Assembly: GCA_029203105.1 (NCBI GenBank)
Contig: CP119318.1
Location: 1,440,501-1,504,500 of the forward strand
Length of the DNA stretch: 64,000 nt
Direction of reading: 5' to 3'
From: Candidatus Kaistia colombiensis
GTDB taxonomy: Bacteria > Pseudomonadota > Alphaproteobacteria > Rhizobiales > Kaistiaceae
Part shown: positions 16,447 to 25,484 of the stretch, one piece after another
How the letters are laid out: every line of letters starts with the position of its first letter
How positions within the stretch are numbered: the stretch's first letter is position 1
Position numbers and translations under genes: made by a program
Notes under the pieces: generated by a model
Database searches by the model: none
The model's input: the letters and a program-made list of their open reading frames with translations, nothing else
What the model was told of the DNA's origin: nothing

Positions 16447-17394
16447 ATGACCACGCTCACCGCTCCCGGTCTCGCCGCCGCCCGGCCGCGCTCGCTGGAG
16501 AAGCCCGGCCAGCTCTTTCCGGTGACGGTGGTCGTCATCGCCATCATCGCGATCTGGTATGTCGGCGCGTTCTTCCTGAACGCCCAGCTCGCCCGCGATG
16601 TCTTCGCCCGCCAGAAGGTCGAACCGTCCATCAGCCAGATGATCGGCGCCACCTATTCGATGGACCGGCCGTTGTTGCCGGCGCCGCACCAGGTGGCGGC
16701 CGAACTCTGGAAGAGCACGACAGGCTACCCGATCAATTCCAAGCGCAGCCTCGTCTATCACGGCTGGGTGACGCTTTCGGCGACACTGGCCGGCTTCGTC
16801 ATCGGCACGCTGCTCGGCCTCTTGCTCGCCGTCGGCATCGTCCATGTCGCCAGCCTCGACAAGAGCCTGATGCCCTGGGTCGTCGCCTCGCAGACGATCC
16901 CGATCGTCGCCATCGCGCCGATGATCGTCGTCGTCGGCTACAATCTGATGAACGGTCAGCTTGGCCTCTCGACCGATACGTCGCGCTTCCTCGCCAAGGC
17001 GATGATCTCGACCTATCTGTCGTTCTTCCCGGTCACCGTCGGCATGGTGAAGGGGCTGCGCTCGCCCGATCCGATGCATCTCGACCTGATGCGCACCTAT
17101 TCGGCGACCGGCTGGCAGGCGTTCTGGAAGCTGCGCTTCCCGACCTCGCTGCCCTATCTCTTCACCTCGATGCAGATCGCCGTCGCCATCAGCCTGGTCG
17201 GCGCCATCGTCGGCGAATTGCCGACCGGTGCGGCGGCGGGCCTCGGCGCCCGTCTGCTGGCCGGTTCCTATTACGGCCAAACGGTGCAGATATGGGCGGC
17301 ACTGCTGGCGGCGTCGATCCTCGCCGCCGTGCTGGTGGCGATCGTCGGCCTCGCCAACCGCATCGTCCTCAAGCGCATGGGGATGGCCCGATGA
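16447..17394 (+). CDS. ABC transporter permease 1, pyrimidine-locus transporter
   Basis: The 315-residue BPD-type permease has a first membrane helix near residues 25-45, a periplasmic segment (about 46-100) and five C-terminal helices. The ATPase-contacting EAA-like loop is around RTYSATGWQAFWKLRFPTSL. GGGGAGGG lies just before the ATG. Its stop overlaps the start of the second permease (ATGA), implying coupled translation and a heterodimeric channel. Confidence 0.88.
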   Translation: MTTLTAPGLAAARPRSLEKPGQLFPVTVVVIAIIAIWYVGAFFLNAQLARDVFARQKVEPSISQMIGATYSMDRPLLPAPHQVAAELWKSTTGYPINSKRSLVYHGWVTLSATLAGFVIGTLLGLLLAVGIVHVASLDKSLMPWVVASQTIPIVAIAPMIVVVGYNLMNGQLGLSTDTSRFLAKAMISTYLSFFPVTVGMVKGLRSPDPMHLDLMRTYSATGWQAFWKLRFPTSLPYLFTSMQIAVAISLVGAIVGELPTGAAAGLGARLLAGSYYGQTVQIWAALLAASILAAVLVAIVGLANRIVLKRMGMAR

Positions 17395-18515
17395 GCTCCC
17401 GCGGACATCTGCAGCCCTGGATCGCCTTTCTCGGCCTGTTCGCCGCGGTCGCCCTGCCGCTCGACGCCGCCAAAGCCGAGCGGCTGCTGCCGCGCGAGGG
17501 CACGGCCGGATGGGTCGTCATCCTGGCGCTCGCGATCGCCGCCTACGCCGCCGTTAAGGCGCAGCGCAGCGCCCTGACCGCGATCCTTCTGGCCTTCGCC
17601 TCCTGCGCTGGCGCTTGGGCTGCGCTCGACATGCTGCCGGGCCTTGCCGGCCATACCGGCACCGGCTTCTGGGCGCTGCTCCTGACCTCCTGGCTGCTCG
17701 CCTGGGCGCTGGTGGCGCAGCTTTCCGCCATCAAGCCGCGCGCCGGCCCGGCCGGCTTCGGGCTGAAGCTCCTGGTGCCGCTGCTGTTCGGCGCCTGGTT
17801 GCTGATCTTCTGGCAAGTCATCGTCGTCGCCTTCCAGGTGCCGAGCGTGCTGATCCCGCCGCCCTCGGCGATCTGGGCCAAGCTCGTCTCGTCGATCCCG
17901 ATCCTCGCCGCCGACTTCCGCCAGACCTTTTTGAAGGCGGTGATCGCCGGCTACGTGATCGGCTGCGGCTCCGGCTTCCTGGTCGCCATCCTGGTCGATC
18001 GCGTTCCTTTCCTGCAGCGCGGCCTGCTGCCGGTCGGCAATCTGGTCTCGGCGCTGCCGATCATCGGCATCGCGCCGATCATGGTGATGTGGTTCGGCTT
18101 CGACTGGCCGTCCAAGGCAGCGGTGGTGGTGGTCGCCACCTTCTTCCCGATGCTGGTCAACACCGTCACCGGCCTCGCCGCCTCGCAACCGATGCAGCGC
18201 GACCTGATGCGCACCTATGCCGCGAATTATTGGCAGTCGCTCTTCAAGCTGCGGCTTCCCGAAGCGTTGCCGTTCATATTCAATGCACTCAAGATCAATT
18301 CTACACTGGCCCTGATCGCCGCCATCGTCGCCGAGTTCTTCGGTACGCCGATCGTGGGCATGGGATTCCGTATCTCCACCGAAGTCGGGCGCATGAACAT
18401 CGACATGGTGTGGGCGGAAATTGCGGTGGCGGCGCTTGCCGGCTCCGTCTTCTACGGGGTGATCGCGCTCATCGAGCGCGCCTCGACTTTCTGGCATCCG
18501 TCCTTCCGCACCTGA
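17391..18515 (+). CDS. ABC transporter permease 2, pyrimidine-locus transporter
   Basis: This 374-residue permease carries extra N-terminal helices (four or so in residues 1-130) before the standard permease domain. The EAA-like loop reads RTYAANYWQSLFKLRLPEAL. It overlaps permease 1 by four bases and is followed 32 bases later by the binding protein. The N-terminal extension is unusual compared with SsuC/TauC-type permeases of about 250 residues, but occurs in NMT1/THI5-type systems. Confidence 0.88.
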   Translation: MSSRGHLQPWIAFLGLFAAVALPLDAAKAERLLPREGTAGWVVILALAIAAYAAVKAQRSALTAILLAFASCAGAWAALDMLPGLAGHTGTGFWALLLTSWLLAWALVAQLSAIKPRAGPAGFGLKLLVPLLFGAWLLIFWQVIVVAFQVPSVLIPPPSAIWAKLVSSIPILAADFRQTFLKAVIAGYVIGCGSGFLVAILVDRVPFLQRGLLPVGNLVSALPIIGIAPIMVMWFGFDWPSKAAVVVVATFFPMLVNTVTGLAASQPMQRDLMRTYAANYWQSLFKLRLPEALPFIFNALKINSTLALIAAIVAEFFGTPIVGMGFRISTEVGRMNIDMVWAEIAVAALAGSVFYGVIALIERASTFWHPSFRT

Positions 18516-18547
18516 GGGCGGGTTCAAACAAGAACCTGGAGGGGTCA

Positions 18548-19546
18548 ATGAAGAAGCTTATGATTGGAGCGCTCGCCATAGCCGCGGGGCTCATGACCAG
18601 CGTCTCAGCCCATGCGGCCGATCCGATAACGTTGCAGCTGAAATGGGTCCCGCAGGCCCAGTTCGCCGGCTACTACGTCGCCAAGGAGAAGGGCTTCTAT
18701 GACGAGGAAGGCCTCGACGTCACGATCAAGCCGGGCGGCCCGGACATCGCCCCCGAGCAGGTGATCGCCGGCGGCGGCGCGGACGTAATCACCACCTGGA
18801 TGCCGGCGGCGCTCGCCTCGCGCGAAAAGGGCGTGCCGCTCGTCAACATCGCCCAGCCCTACAAGAAGTCGGGCATGATGCTGACCTGCCGCAAGGATAC
18901 CGGCATCAAGTCGCCGGACGACTTCAAGGGCAAGACGCTCGGCGTCTGGTTCTTTGGCAACGAATATCCGTTCCTTGCCTGGATGGCGAAGCTCGGCCTT
19001 TCGACCGAGGGCGGCCCCAATGGCGTCACCGTGCTGAAGCAGGGCTTCAACGTCGACCCGCTGATCCAGAAGCAGGCCGACTGCATCTCGACCATGACCT
19101 ACAATGAATTCGGCCAGGTTCTGGACGCCGGCATTCCGGAAAGCGACCTGATCGTCTTCAAGTATGAGGACCAGGGCGTCGCGACGCTGGAAGACGGCCT
19201 CTACGTCATGGAAGACAAGCTCAAGGACCCGGCCTTCGTCGAGAAGATGGCGAAGTTCGTCCGCGCTTCGATGAAGGGCTGGGCCTATGCCCGCGACCAC
19301 ACCGACGAAGCCGCCAAGATCGTGCTCGAGAACGATGACACCGGCGCGCAGACCGAAGCCCACCAGAAGTTCATGATGGGAGAGGTCAACAAGCTGACCG
19401 AGGGCACGTCCGGCGCGCTGAATGAGGCTGACTACAAGCGCACCGTCGCGACATTGCTGGCGGCCGGCGGCGAGTCGCCCGTCATCACCAAGGAGCCGAC
19501 CGGCGCCTGGACCCATGCCGTCACCGACGCGGCCGGCCTGAAGTAG
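18548..19546 (+). CDS. NMT1/THI5-like periplasmic substrate-binding protein
   Basis: The 332-residue protein begins with a signal peptide (cleavage near AHA|ADP, residue 24). The mature part shows the family opening LQLKWVPQAQFAGYYVAKEKGFY. Relatives bind hydroxymethylpyrimidine precursors, riboflavin or pyrimidines for import. Its position at the end of a pyrimidine degradation locus makes uracil, thymine or their reduced forms plausible ligands; the ligand itself is inferred. AGGGG before the ATG is the ribosome binding site, and a strong terminator follows. Confidence 0.92.
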   Translation: MKKLMIGALAIAAGLMTSVSAHAADPITLQLKWVPQAQFAGYYVAKEKGFYDEEGLDVTIKPGGPDIAPEQVIAGGGADVITTWMPAALASREKGVPLVNIAQPYKKSGMMLTCRKDTGIKSPDDFKGKTLGVWFFGNEYPFLAWMAKLGLSTEGGPNGVTVLKQGFNVDPLIQKQADCISTMTYNEFGQVLDAGIPESDLIVFKYEDQGVATLEDGLYVMEDKLKDPAFVEKMAKFVRASMKGWAYARDHTDEAAKIVLENDDTGAQTEAHQKFMMGEVNKLTEGTSGALNEADYKRTVATLLAAGGESPVITKEPTGAWTHAVTDAAGLK

Positions 19547-19579
19547 ACCGCCTTCGTCGATCCACGGATCGCAGAGTGA

Positions 19580-19605
19580 AAACGGGCGCCCCTGGGCGCC
19601 CGTTT
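19580..19605 (+). terminator. Intrinsic terminator after the binding-protein gene
   Basis: AAACGGGCGCC and its exact complement enclose CCTG; GTTTGTCGTTT follows. It ends the pyrimidine locus. The gene-free stretch 19547-20286 then holds three repeat blocks (19706-20175) and no supportable gene. Confidence 0.85.
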
Positions 19606-19705
19606 GTCGTTTGAGCCGCTCGGCCGGGCTGCGGTCCGGTCAGCCGGCGGTGGGGCCGCGTCTTGGCGAAGGAACAAAAGCACGCTCTGGCGTGGCATCG
19701 AAGCT

Positions 19706-19804
19706 CCGTCATCCCTGCGAAAGCAGGGATCCATGCCCCGCGCTCGGGAGCTTCCATGGAGAGGCAACCGGCTGAATGGATCCCGGGTCTCCGCCCGGGA
19801 TGAC
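19706..19804. repeat. GTCATCCC-type palindromic repeat
   Basis: CCGTCATCCCTGCGAAAGC with its local complement stands at the left, and GGATCCCGGG...CCCGGGATGAC at the right, so the block is a large imperfect inverted repeat with two small hairpins. The same CATCCC/GGGAT unit recurs at 54029-54170 and inside the element copies at 19934, 25031 and 35361. Confidence 0.65.
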
Positions 19805-19830
19805 AGCGAGGGCGGGCCGGGCTCCTTCGT

Positions 19831-19950
19831 CACCTCTCCCGCAGGGAGAGGTGACGGCCGCAGGCCGGCGGGTGAGGGCGTAGGGAACCATCCGGAGACG
19901 CCGTAAACCCTCACCCGGAGCTTCGCTCCGACTTCTCCCTCAGGGAGACC
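19831..19950. repeat. CACCTCTCCC-type palindromic repeat, copy 1
   Basis: The block opens with the palindrome CACCTCTCCCGCAGGGAGAG and carries GGGTGAGGG and CCCTCACCC in inverted order, ending in TCTCCCTCAGGGAGA. Similar blocks lie at 44756, 47946, 49205 and 63349. This copy runs directly into the longer element at 19934. Confidence 0.7.
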
Positions 19951-20175
19951 TTTGCACAACATCGTCGACCTGCGCAGACCGTGCATTTCAGGTCGTCATC
20001 CCGACGAAGGTCGGGATCCATACACACAAATCCGTAGCCAAAAGGCTCAGCTACGGCCACGCTAAGCCGGTGTTCATGGGCCCCGGCCTTCGCCGGGGCG
20101 ACGAGTTCTGGCCCATGCGGCGTAGAACGCGTGACGACATCAGGTGTTCCGCAAAGGTCTCCTCAGGGGAGAGGT
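19934..20175 (+). repeat. MITE-like element, copy 1 (forward)
   Basis: The element of about 242 bp starts with CTCCCTCAGGGAGACCTTTG and ends with the inverted GCAAAGGTCTCCTCAGGGGA, so it has terminal inverted repeats of about 20 bp. Inside are two strong hairpins, CCCGAC/GTCGGG and a GGCCCCGGCC...GGCCGGGGC-like arm. Nearly the same sequence lies at 35361-35603 (same orientation) and 25031-25280 (inverted). No open frame of its own is convincing, so any movement would be in trans. Confidence 0.75.
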
Positions 20176-20286
20176 GAAGAACGCGCTCCGCTCGTGCAAT
20201 TCCGCAGCCGTTCCGCGGACACTGCCCTGGATGACGGGGGGGCTGCGCGGCCCCGGAGTGCCCGCCCGAGCTGAGGGAAGAGAGAA

Positions 20287-21039
20287 CTACTCCGGCACGA
20301 ACCCGAACACGTCGGCAAAGCCGGCCGAGCCGGCCGGCGTGACCGCGATGGCGCGGCTGTCCTTGACCCGTTCGATCCAGCCCTTCTGCAGCAGATGTTG
20401 GCACAGCGCGGCGCCGAGACGGCCGGCGAGATGGGGACGGCGCTCGCTCCAGTCGAGGCAGGTGCGGCAGAGCGGGCGGGCGCTTGTCTCGTGGCTCCTC
20501 TTGCCTGTCCGCGCGCCAAAGCCGGTTGTCCGGCCCTTGCCGGATCCCCGGTTCAGATCAATGCCGAACTCGCACAGGAAACGGTCGCCCTCCGGCGTCA
20601 CCAGCCCGGCGCCGTCGGCGAGCCGCAGCCAATCGCGCGCGACCAGGCTGTCGGCGATGGCGACGCCGAGGCGACCGGCGAGATGGTCGTAGCAGGTGCG
20701 CGCCGCGCGCATCGCCTCGTCGTGCGGGCCGGTCGGGCGGTGCCGCTTCGGGCCCTCCGCCGAGAGCGACATCAGCGATTCCAGCGCTTGCGCCACGGCG
20801 GGCGTCGCCAGCCGGTAATAGCGATGGCGGCCCTGCTTCTCGACCGCGAGGATCTGCGCCTCGGTCAGCTTGGCGAGATGGCCGCTGGTGGTCGGCGCGC
20901 CGACGCCGGCATGGTAGGCGAGTTCGCCGGCCGAGAGCGCCCGGCCGTCCATCAGCGCCGAAAGCATGTTGGCGCGGGCGACGTCGCCGATCAGCGCGGC
21001 GATTTCGGCGAGCGTGGTGCCGGAGACGAGATTGCTCAT
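20287..21039 (-). CDS. ArsR-family winged-helix transcriptional regulator
   Basis: This 250-residue protein has an N-terminal ArsR-type winged helix (about residues 5-90, AGVGAPTTSGHLAKLTEAQIL) and a C-terminal extension of about 150 residues. The tail carries CRTCLDWSERRPHLAG and a further Cys (ALCQH), a pattern seen in larger ArsR-like regulators of rhizobia whose signal is not known to me. It is divergent from cysQ. It might respond to a metal or thiol ligand through the Cys residues; this is inference. Confidence 0.85.
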   Translation of the reverse strand: MSNLVSGTTLAEIAALIGDVARANMLSALMDGRALSAGELAYHAGVGAPTTSGHLAKLTEAQILAVEKQGRHRYYRLATPAVAQALESLMSLSAEGPKRHRPTGPHDEAMRAARTCYDHLAGRLGVAIADSLVARDWLRLADGAGLVTPEGDRFLCEFGIDLNRGSGKGRTTGFGARTGKRSHETSARPLCRTCLDWSERRPHLAGRLGAALCQHLLQKGWIERVKDSRAIAVTPAGSAGFADVFGFVPE

Positions 21040-21212
21040 GCGCGCGAGGATATCGCCTCACGCCGGCGCGGTCATGGACGAACATTTCGCTCGCGGCCGA
21101 AGGATGCGCGCCTTCGCGCTTGTCGGCGTCGCTGCGACGGGGTACGAGCGCCCAGCCATGACGGCCGGTTCCCGCACCGCGCCCGCCGACCCAGCCAGCC
21201 GCGTGAGGCCCG

Positions 21213-22019
21213 ATGCCCCTGCTCGACGACGCCCTTTACGAAGCCCTGATCGCGACGACGCTCGCCGCCGGCCGCGTCGTCATGCAGGTCTATGACGGCG
21301 AGTTCGCGGTTCTGCACAAGGGCGACGCCTCGCCGGTGACCGAGGCGGACAAGCGGGCCGAGACCGTCATCCTCGCCGATCTCGCCCGCCTGGCGCCGGA
21401 CATTCCAGTCGTCGCGGAAGAAGCCTGCGCCGAAGGTCGCATCCCGACGGTGGGCCACACCTTCTTCCTGGTCGATCCGGTTGACGGCACGCGCGAATTC
21501 ATCAGCCGCAACGGCGATTTCACCGTCAATATCGGCCTGGTGCGGGACGGCGCGCCGGTGCTCGGCCTCGTCTATGCGCCGGCGCGTGGCGATCTCTATG
21601 CCGGCCGCGCCGGCCAGGGCGCCGAGCATTTTTCCATCGTCGATTTCGAGATCGTGGCCCGCCGCGCCATCCGCGTCGCCGATCCGGCGCCGCGGCCGCC
21701 GCGCATCCTCGCCAGCCGTTCGCACCGCACGCCGGAGACGGATGCGTTTATCGCCGGTTTCCCCGGCGCATCGCTGGTCGCGGCAGGCTCGTCGCTGAAG
21801 TTCTGCCTGATGGCGGCCGGCGAGGCGGATCTCTATCCGCGCATGGGGCCGACCATGCAGTGGGACACGGCGGCCGGCGACGCCGTGCTGCGGGCTGCCG
21901 GCGGCGCGGTCGAGACAACGGACGGCGCGCCGCTCGGCTATGGACCCGGCCATGGCGAGGGCGTTTCCGCCTATGCCAATCCGTGGTTCGTGGCGCGCGG
22001 CTCCTTGGAAATCGCCTAG
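21213..22019 (+). CDS. cysQ: 3'(2'),5'-bisphosphate nucleotidase CysQ
   Basis: The 268-residue phosphatase belongs to the lithium-sensitive inositol-phosphatase fold. Metal-site motifs are VVAEEA (about residue 70), DPVDGTREF (about 89) and WDTAAGDAVL (about 217). It removes the 3'-phosphate from PAP (and PAPS), relieving inhibition of sulfate assimilation. It lies 160 bases upstream of cysD on the same strand, consistent with that role. The divergent ArsR-type gene starts about 170 bases to the left. Confidence 0.92.
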   Translation: MPLLDDALYEALIATTLAAGRVVMQVYDGEFAVLHKGDASPVTEADKRAETVILADLARLAPDIPVVAEEACAEGRIPTVGHTFFLVDPVDGTREFISRNGDFTVNIGLVRDGAPVLGLVYAPARGDLYAGRAGQGAEHFSIVDFEIVARRAIRVADPAPRPPRILASRSHRTPETDAFIAGFPGASLVAAGSSLKFCLMAAGEADLYPRMGPTMQWDTAAGDAVLRAAGGAVETTDGAPLGYGPGHGEGVSAYANPWFVARGSLEIA

Positions 22020-22179
22020 CCAAACACGACTAAATCCATCGGGTTGGCTGAAATCAGGTTGCGGGATTTCACCGGAACACGCCACGGATCGTAGCAATCG
22101 CGGGCGATATACGGCACGGCTGTGCTTGAGGCGAGGGGCGGGCGCGGACTAGGTTTCGGGCTCAAGTTCGGAGTTCACC

Positions 22180-23103
22180 ATGTCGCAACGCCCCCCCTCG
22201 CCACATGCGCCCTCGCATCTTCGCCGCCTCGAAGCCGAGGCGATCTTCATCATGCGGGAGGTCGTCGCGAATTTCGAAAATCCCGTGATGCTCTATTCGA
22301 TCGGCAAGGATTCGTCGGTCATGCTGCATCTGGCGATGAAGGCCTTCTATCCCGCCAAGCCGCCCTTCGCGCTGCTGCATGTCGATACGACATGGAAGTT
22401 CCGCGAGATGATCTCGTTCCGCGACGAGACGGTGAAGCGGCTCGGCCTCGAACTCCGCGTCCACACCAATCAGGAAGGCAAGGCAGCGGGCGTCAACCCG
22501 TTCGACCATGGCTCCTCCAACTACACCCAGATCATGAAGACCGAGGCGCTGAAGCAGGCGCTCGATGCCGGCGGCTATGACGCGGCCTTTGGCGGCGCCC
22601 GCCGCGACGAGGAGAAGAGCCGCGCCAAGGAGCGCATCTTCTCGTTCCGCTCGGCCAATCACGGCTGGGACCCGAAGAACCAGCGGCCCGAGCTCTGGTC
22701 GCTCTACAACACCCGCATCCAGCCGGGCGAGACGATCCGCGTCTTCCCGCTGTCGAACTGGACCGAGCTCGACATCTGGCAATACATCCTCGCCGAGGAA
22801 ATCCCGATCGTGCCGCTCTATCTCTCGGCCGAGCGGCCGGTGGTCGAGCGCAATGGCCAGCTGATCATGGCGGACGATGCGCGCATGCGCCTGCTGCCCG
22901 GTGAAGTGCCGCAGAACCGCCGCGTCCGTTTTCGAACGCTCGGCTGCTATCCGCTGACGGCGGCGGTCGAATCCGACGCCGACACGCTTCCCGAAATCGT
23001 CCGTGAAATGTTCCTCGCCACCACATCCGAGCGCCAGGGTCGCCTGATCGACCATGACGAATCCGGCTCGATGGAGAAGAAGAAGCGCGAGGGATATTTC
23101 TAA
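22180..23103 (+). CDS. cysD: Sulfate adenylyltransferase subunit 2
   Basis: The 307-residue catalytic subunit of ATP sulfurylase has the PP-loop SIGKDSSVMLHLA (about residue 41), the conserved GGARRDEEKSRAKERIFS and the C-terminal SMEKKKREGYF. With CysN it forms adenosine 5'-phosphosulfate from ATP and sulfate, driven by GTP hydrolysis. Its stop overlaps the start of cysN/C by one base (TAATG), so translation is coupled. Confidence 0.96.
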   Translation: MSQRPPSPHAPSHLRRLEAEAIFIMREVVANFENPVMLYSIGKDSSVMLHLAMKAFYPAKPPFALLHVDTTWKFREMISFRDETVKRLGLELRVHTNQEGKAAGVNPFDHGSSNYTQIMKTEALKQALDAGGYDAAFGGARRDEEKSRAKERIFSFRSANHGWDPKNQRPELWSLYNTRIQPGETIRVFPLSNWTELDIWQYILAEEIPIVPLYLSAERPVVERNGQLIMADDARMRLLPGEVPQNRRVRFRTLGCYPLTAAVESDADTLPEIVREMFLATTSERQGRLIDHDESGSMEKKKREGYF

Positions 23104-25007
23104 TGGCCGAGCTTTTTTCCGCCCAGACCGTCGCCAATGACGGCGCCGGCAGCTTCCTCGCCAGCCAGGATGACAAGGGCATCCTGCGCTTCCTGACCTG
23201 CGGCAGCGTCGACGACGGCAAATCGACCCTGATCGGCCGGCTGCTGTTCGACACCAAGAAGCTGTTCGAGGACCAGCTGGTCACGCTCGAAAAGGATTCG
23301 AAGAAGTTCGGCACCGTCGGCGACGACATGGATCTGGCGCTGCTGGTCGACGGCCTCGAGGCCGAGCGCGAGCAGGGCATCACCATCGACGTCGCCTATC
23401 GCTTCTTCGCCACCGACAAGCGCAAGTTCATCGTCGCCGATACGCCCGGGCATGAGCAATACACCCGCAATATGGCGACCGGCGCCTCGACCGCTGACCT
23501 CGCCGTCCTCCTCATCGATGCGCGAAAAGGCATCCTGACGCAGACGCGTCGCCACGCCACCATCGCCTCGCTGCTCGGCATCCGCCATGTCGTGCTGGCG
23601 ATCAACAAGATCGACCTCGTCGACTATGACCGCGTCGTCTATGACCGCATCGTCGCCGCCTTCGACGCCGCGCACTACAATTTCGCCAGCCGCGTCGCCA
23701 TCCCGCTCTCGGCCCGCCATGGCGACAATGTCGGCGCGCTCAGCCCCAACATGGGCTGGTATCGCGGCCCGACGCTGATCGAGCATCTGGAAAATGTCGA
23801 GCTGGAGCCCGGTATCGACCGGCCGTTCCGCTTTCCGGTGCAATGGGTCAACCGGCCGGACCTGACGTTTCGCGGCTATGCCGGTACGATCGCCAGCGGC
23901 GCCGTGCGTCCGAGCGATGAACTCGTCGTCGCGCGCACCGGCCAGCCGGCCCGGGTCGAGCGGATCGTCACGCATGACGGCGACCTCGACGCTGCCGGCA
24001 CCGACGCGGCGGTCACGCTGACCCTCGACCGCGAGATCGATGTTTCGCGCGGCGACGTTCTGGTGGCGGCCGAGGCGCGGCCGGAGGTTTCCGACCAGCT
24101 TGCCGCCCATCTGATCTGGATGGCCGAGGAGCCGATGCTGCCCGGCCGGCCCTATTTGATGAAGATCGGCACCCGCACGGTCGGTGCGGCCGTCACCGAG
24201 CTGAAGCACCGGGTCGAGGCCGAGACGCTGAAGCCGCTCGCCGCCAAGACGCTGGCGCTGAACGACATCGGCTTCGCCAATCTGTCGCTCGCCGAGCCGA
24301 TCGCCTTCGACGCCTATGAGGACAACCGCGCCACCGGCGCGTTCATCCTGATCGACCGCTTCACCAACCAGACGGTGGCGGCGGGCATGATCCGCTTCGG
24401 CCTGCGTCGCGCCACCAACATCCACCGGCAGGCGCTCGACATCGACAAGGCGGCCCGCTCCGCCGCCAAGGGCCAGAAGCCGGGCATCCTCTGGTTCACC
24501 GGCCTTTCCGGCGCGGGTAAATCGACGATCGCCAATCTGGTCGAGAAGAAGCTGCACCTGATGGGGCGGCACACCTATCTGCTCGACGGCGACAATGTCC
24601 GCCACGGCCTCAACCGCGATTTGGGGTTCACCGACGCCGACCGGGTGGAAAACATCCGCCGCGTCGCCGAGACGGCCAAGCTCTTCGTCGATGCCGGCCT
24701 GATCGTGCTGGTCTCGTTCATCTCGCCGTTCCGCTCCGAGCGCCAGCTGGCGCGCGATCTGGTCGAGGCGGGCGAGTTCATCGAGATCTTCGTCGACACG
24801 CCGCTCGCGGTCGCGGAGGAGCGCGACGTCAAGGGCCTCTACAAGAAGGCGCGCGAAGGGCTGATCAAGAATTTTACGGGTATCGACAGCCCCTACGAGG
24901 CGCCGCTGGCGGCCGATATCCACCTGGATACGACCTCGGGCGACAGCGAGGCGCTGGCCGACCAGATTGTCGCCTATCTCGTGGCAAAGGGTTATTCGGC
25001 GGGTTGA
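23103..25007 (+). CDS. cysN: Bifunctional CysN/CysC (NodQ-type) GTPase-APS kinase
   Basis: The 634-residue fusion has an EF-Tu-like GTPase domain first (CGSVDDGKSTLIGRLL, about residue 33; DTPGHEQY, about 113; NKID, about 168) and an APS kinase domain last (FTGLSGAGKSTIANL, about residue 465; DGDNVRHGLN). It supplies the energy-coupling subunit of ATP sulfurylase and phosphorylates APS to PAPS. Such fusions are standard in rhizobia. Having an APS kinase here fits the PAP-removing CysQ encoded nearby. Confidence 0.95.
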   Translation: MAELFSAQTVANDGAGSFLASQDDKGILRFLTCGSVDDGKSTLIGRLLFDTKKLFEDQLVTLEKDSKKFGTVGDDMDLALLVDGLEAEREQGITIDVAYRFFATDKRKFIVADTPGHEQYTRNMATGASTADLAVLLIDARKGILTQTRRHATIASLLGIRHVVLAINKIDLVDYDRVVYDRIVAAFDAAHYNFASRVAIPLSARHGDNVGALSPNMGWYRGPTLIEHLENVELEPGIDRPFRFPVQWVNRPDLTFRGYAGTIASGAVRPSDELVVARTGQPARVERIVTHDGDLDAAGTDAAVTLTLDREIDVSRGDVLVAAEARPEVSDQLAAHLIWMAEEPMLPGRPYLMKIGTRTVGAAVTELKHRVEAETLKPLAAKTLALNDIGFANLSLAEPIAFDAYEDNRATGAFILIDRFTNQTVAAGMIRFGLRRATNIHRQALDIDKAARSAAKGQKPGILWFTGLSGAGKSTIANLVEKKLHLMGRHTYLLDGDNVRHGLNRDLGFTDADRVENIRRVAETAKLFVDAGLIVLVSFISPFRSERQLARDLVEAGEFIEIFVDTPLAVAEERDVKGLYKKAREGLIKNFTGIDSPYEAPLAADIHLDTTSGDSEALADQIVAYLVAKGYSAG

Positions 25008-25030
25008 TCCCGTCGACTACCGGATGTCCT

Positions 25031-25280
25031 TTCACCTCTCCCTCAAGAGACCTTTGCAGAACACCGAATGTTATCACGCGTTCTACGCCGCATGGGCCAG
25101 AACTCGTCGCCCCGGCGAAGGCCGGGGCCCATGAACACCGGCTTGACGTGGCCGTAGCTGAGCCTTTTGGCCAAGGAATTGTGTGTATGGATCCCGACCT
25201 TCGTCGGGATGACGACCTGAAATGCATGGTCTGCGCTGGTCGACGATGTTGTGCAAAGGTCCCTCTCAGGGAGAGGTGAA
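25031..25280 (-). repeat. MITE-like element, copy 2 (inverted)
   Basis: This copy is the reverse complement of the 19934 and 35361 copies. It begins CTCTCCCTCAAGAGACCTTT and ends AAAGGTCCCTCTCAGGGAGA. Internal hairpins are conserved despite base changes. It begins about 24 bases after the cysN/C stop, so part of it may be transcribed as a 3' end. It shares the gene-free stretch 25008-25484 with the repeat at 25311. Confidence 0.75.
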
Positions 25281-25310
25281 GACGATCTTCCCGGCCTCTG
25301 AGCGGCTCCG

Positions 25311-25462
25311 CCATCGTCCTGAGGTGCTTCGCGCAGCGAAGCCTCGAAGGAGGATCCAGCGGGGGTATTCGGTCCGTCCAGAGAGAACCGCCCGCAATAC
25401 CTTGAGGCGCTCGCTGGACCCTCCTTCGAGGCCCGGTTTTGCCGGGCACCTCAGGATGATGG
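25311..25462. repeat. CCTGAGGTGC-type long inverted repeat
   Basis: The left arm CCATCGTCCTGAGGTGC and right arm GCACCTCAGGATGATGG match at 16 of 17 positions. The inner arms GCCTCGAAGGAGGATCCAGC and GCTGGACCCTCCTTCGAGGC continue the pairing. Each arm has its own small hairpin (TTCGCGCAGCGAA; CCCGGTTTTGCCGGG). A related block is at 42434-42578. Confidence 0.7.
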
Positions 25463-25484
25463 TCGAGGCCTTGGAGTAGACGGC

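Noticed and set aside
19432..20404. Several small open frames inside the repeat-rich stretch after the binding-protein gene
   Set aside because: They read through palindromic repeats on both strands and recur wherever the repeats recur, so they reflect the repeats and not genes.
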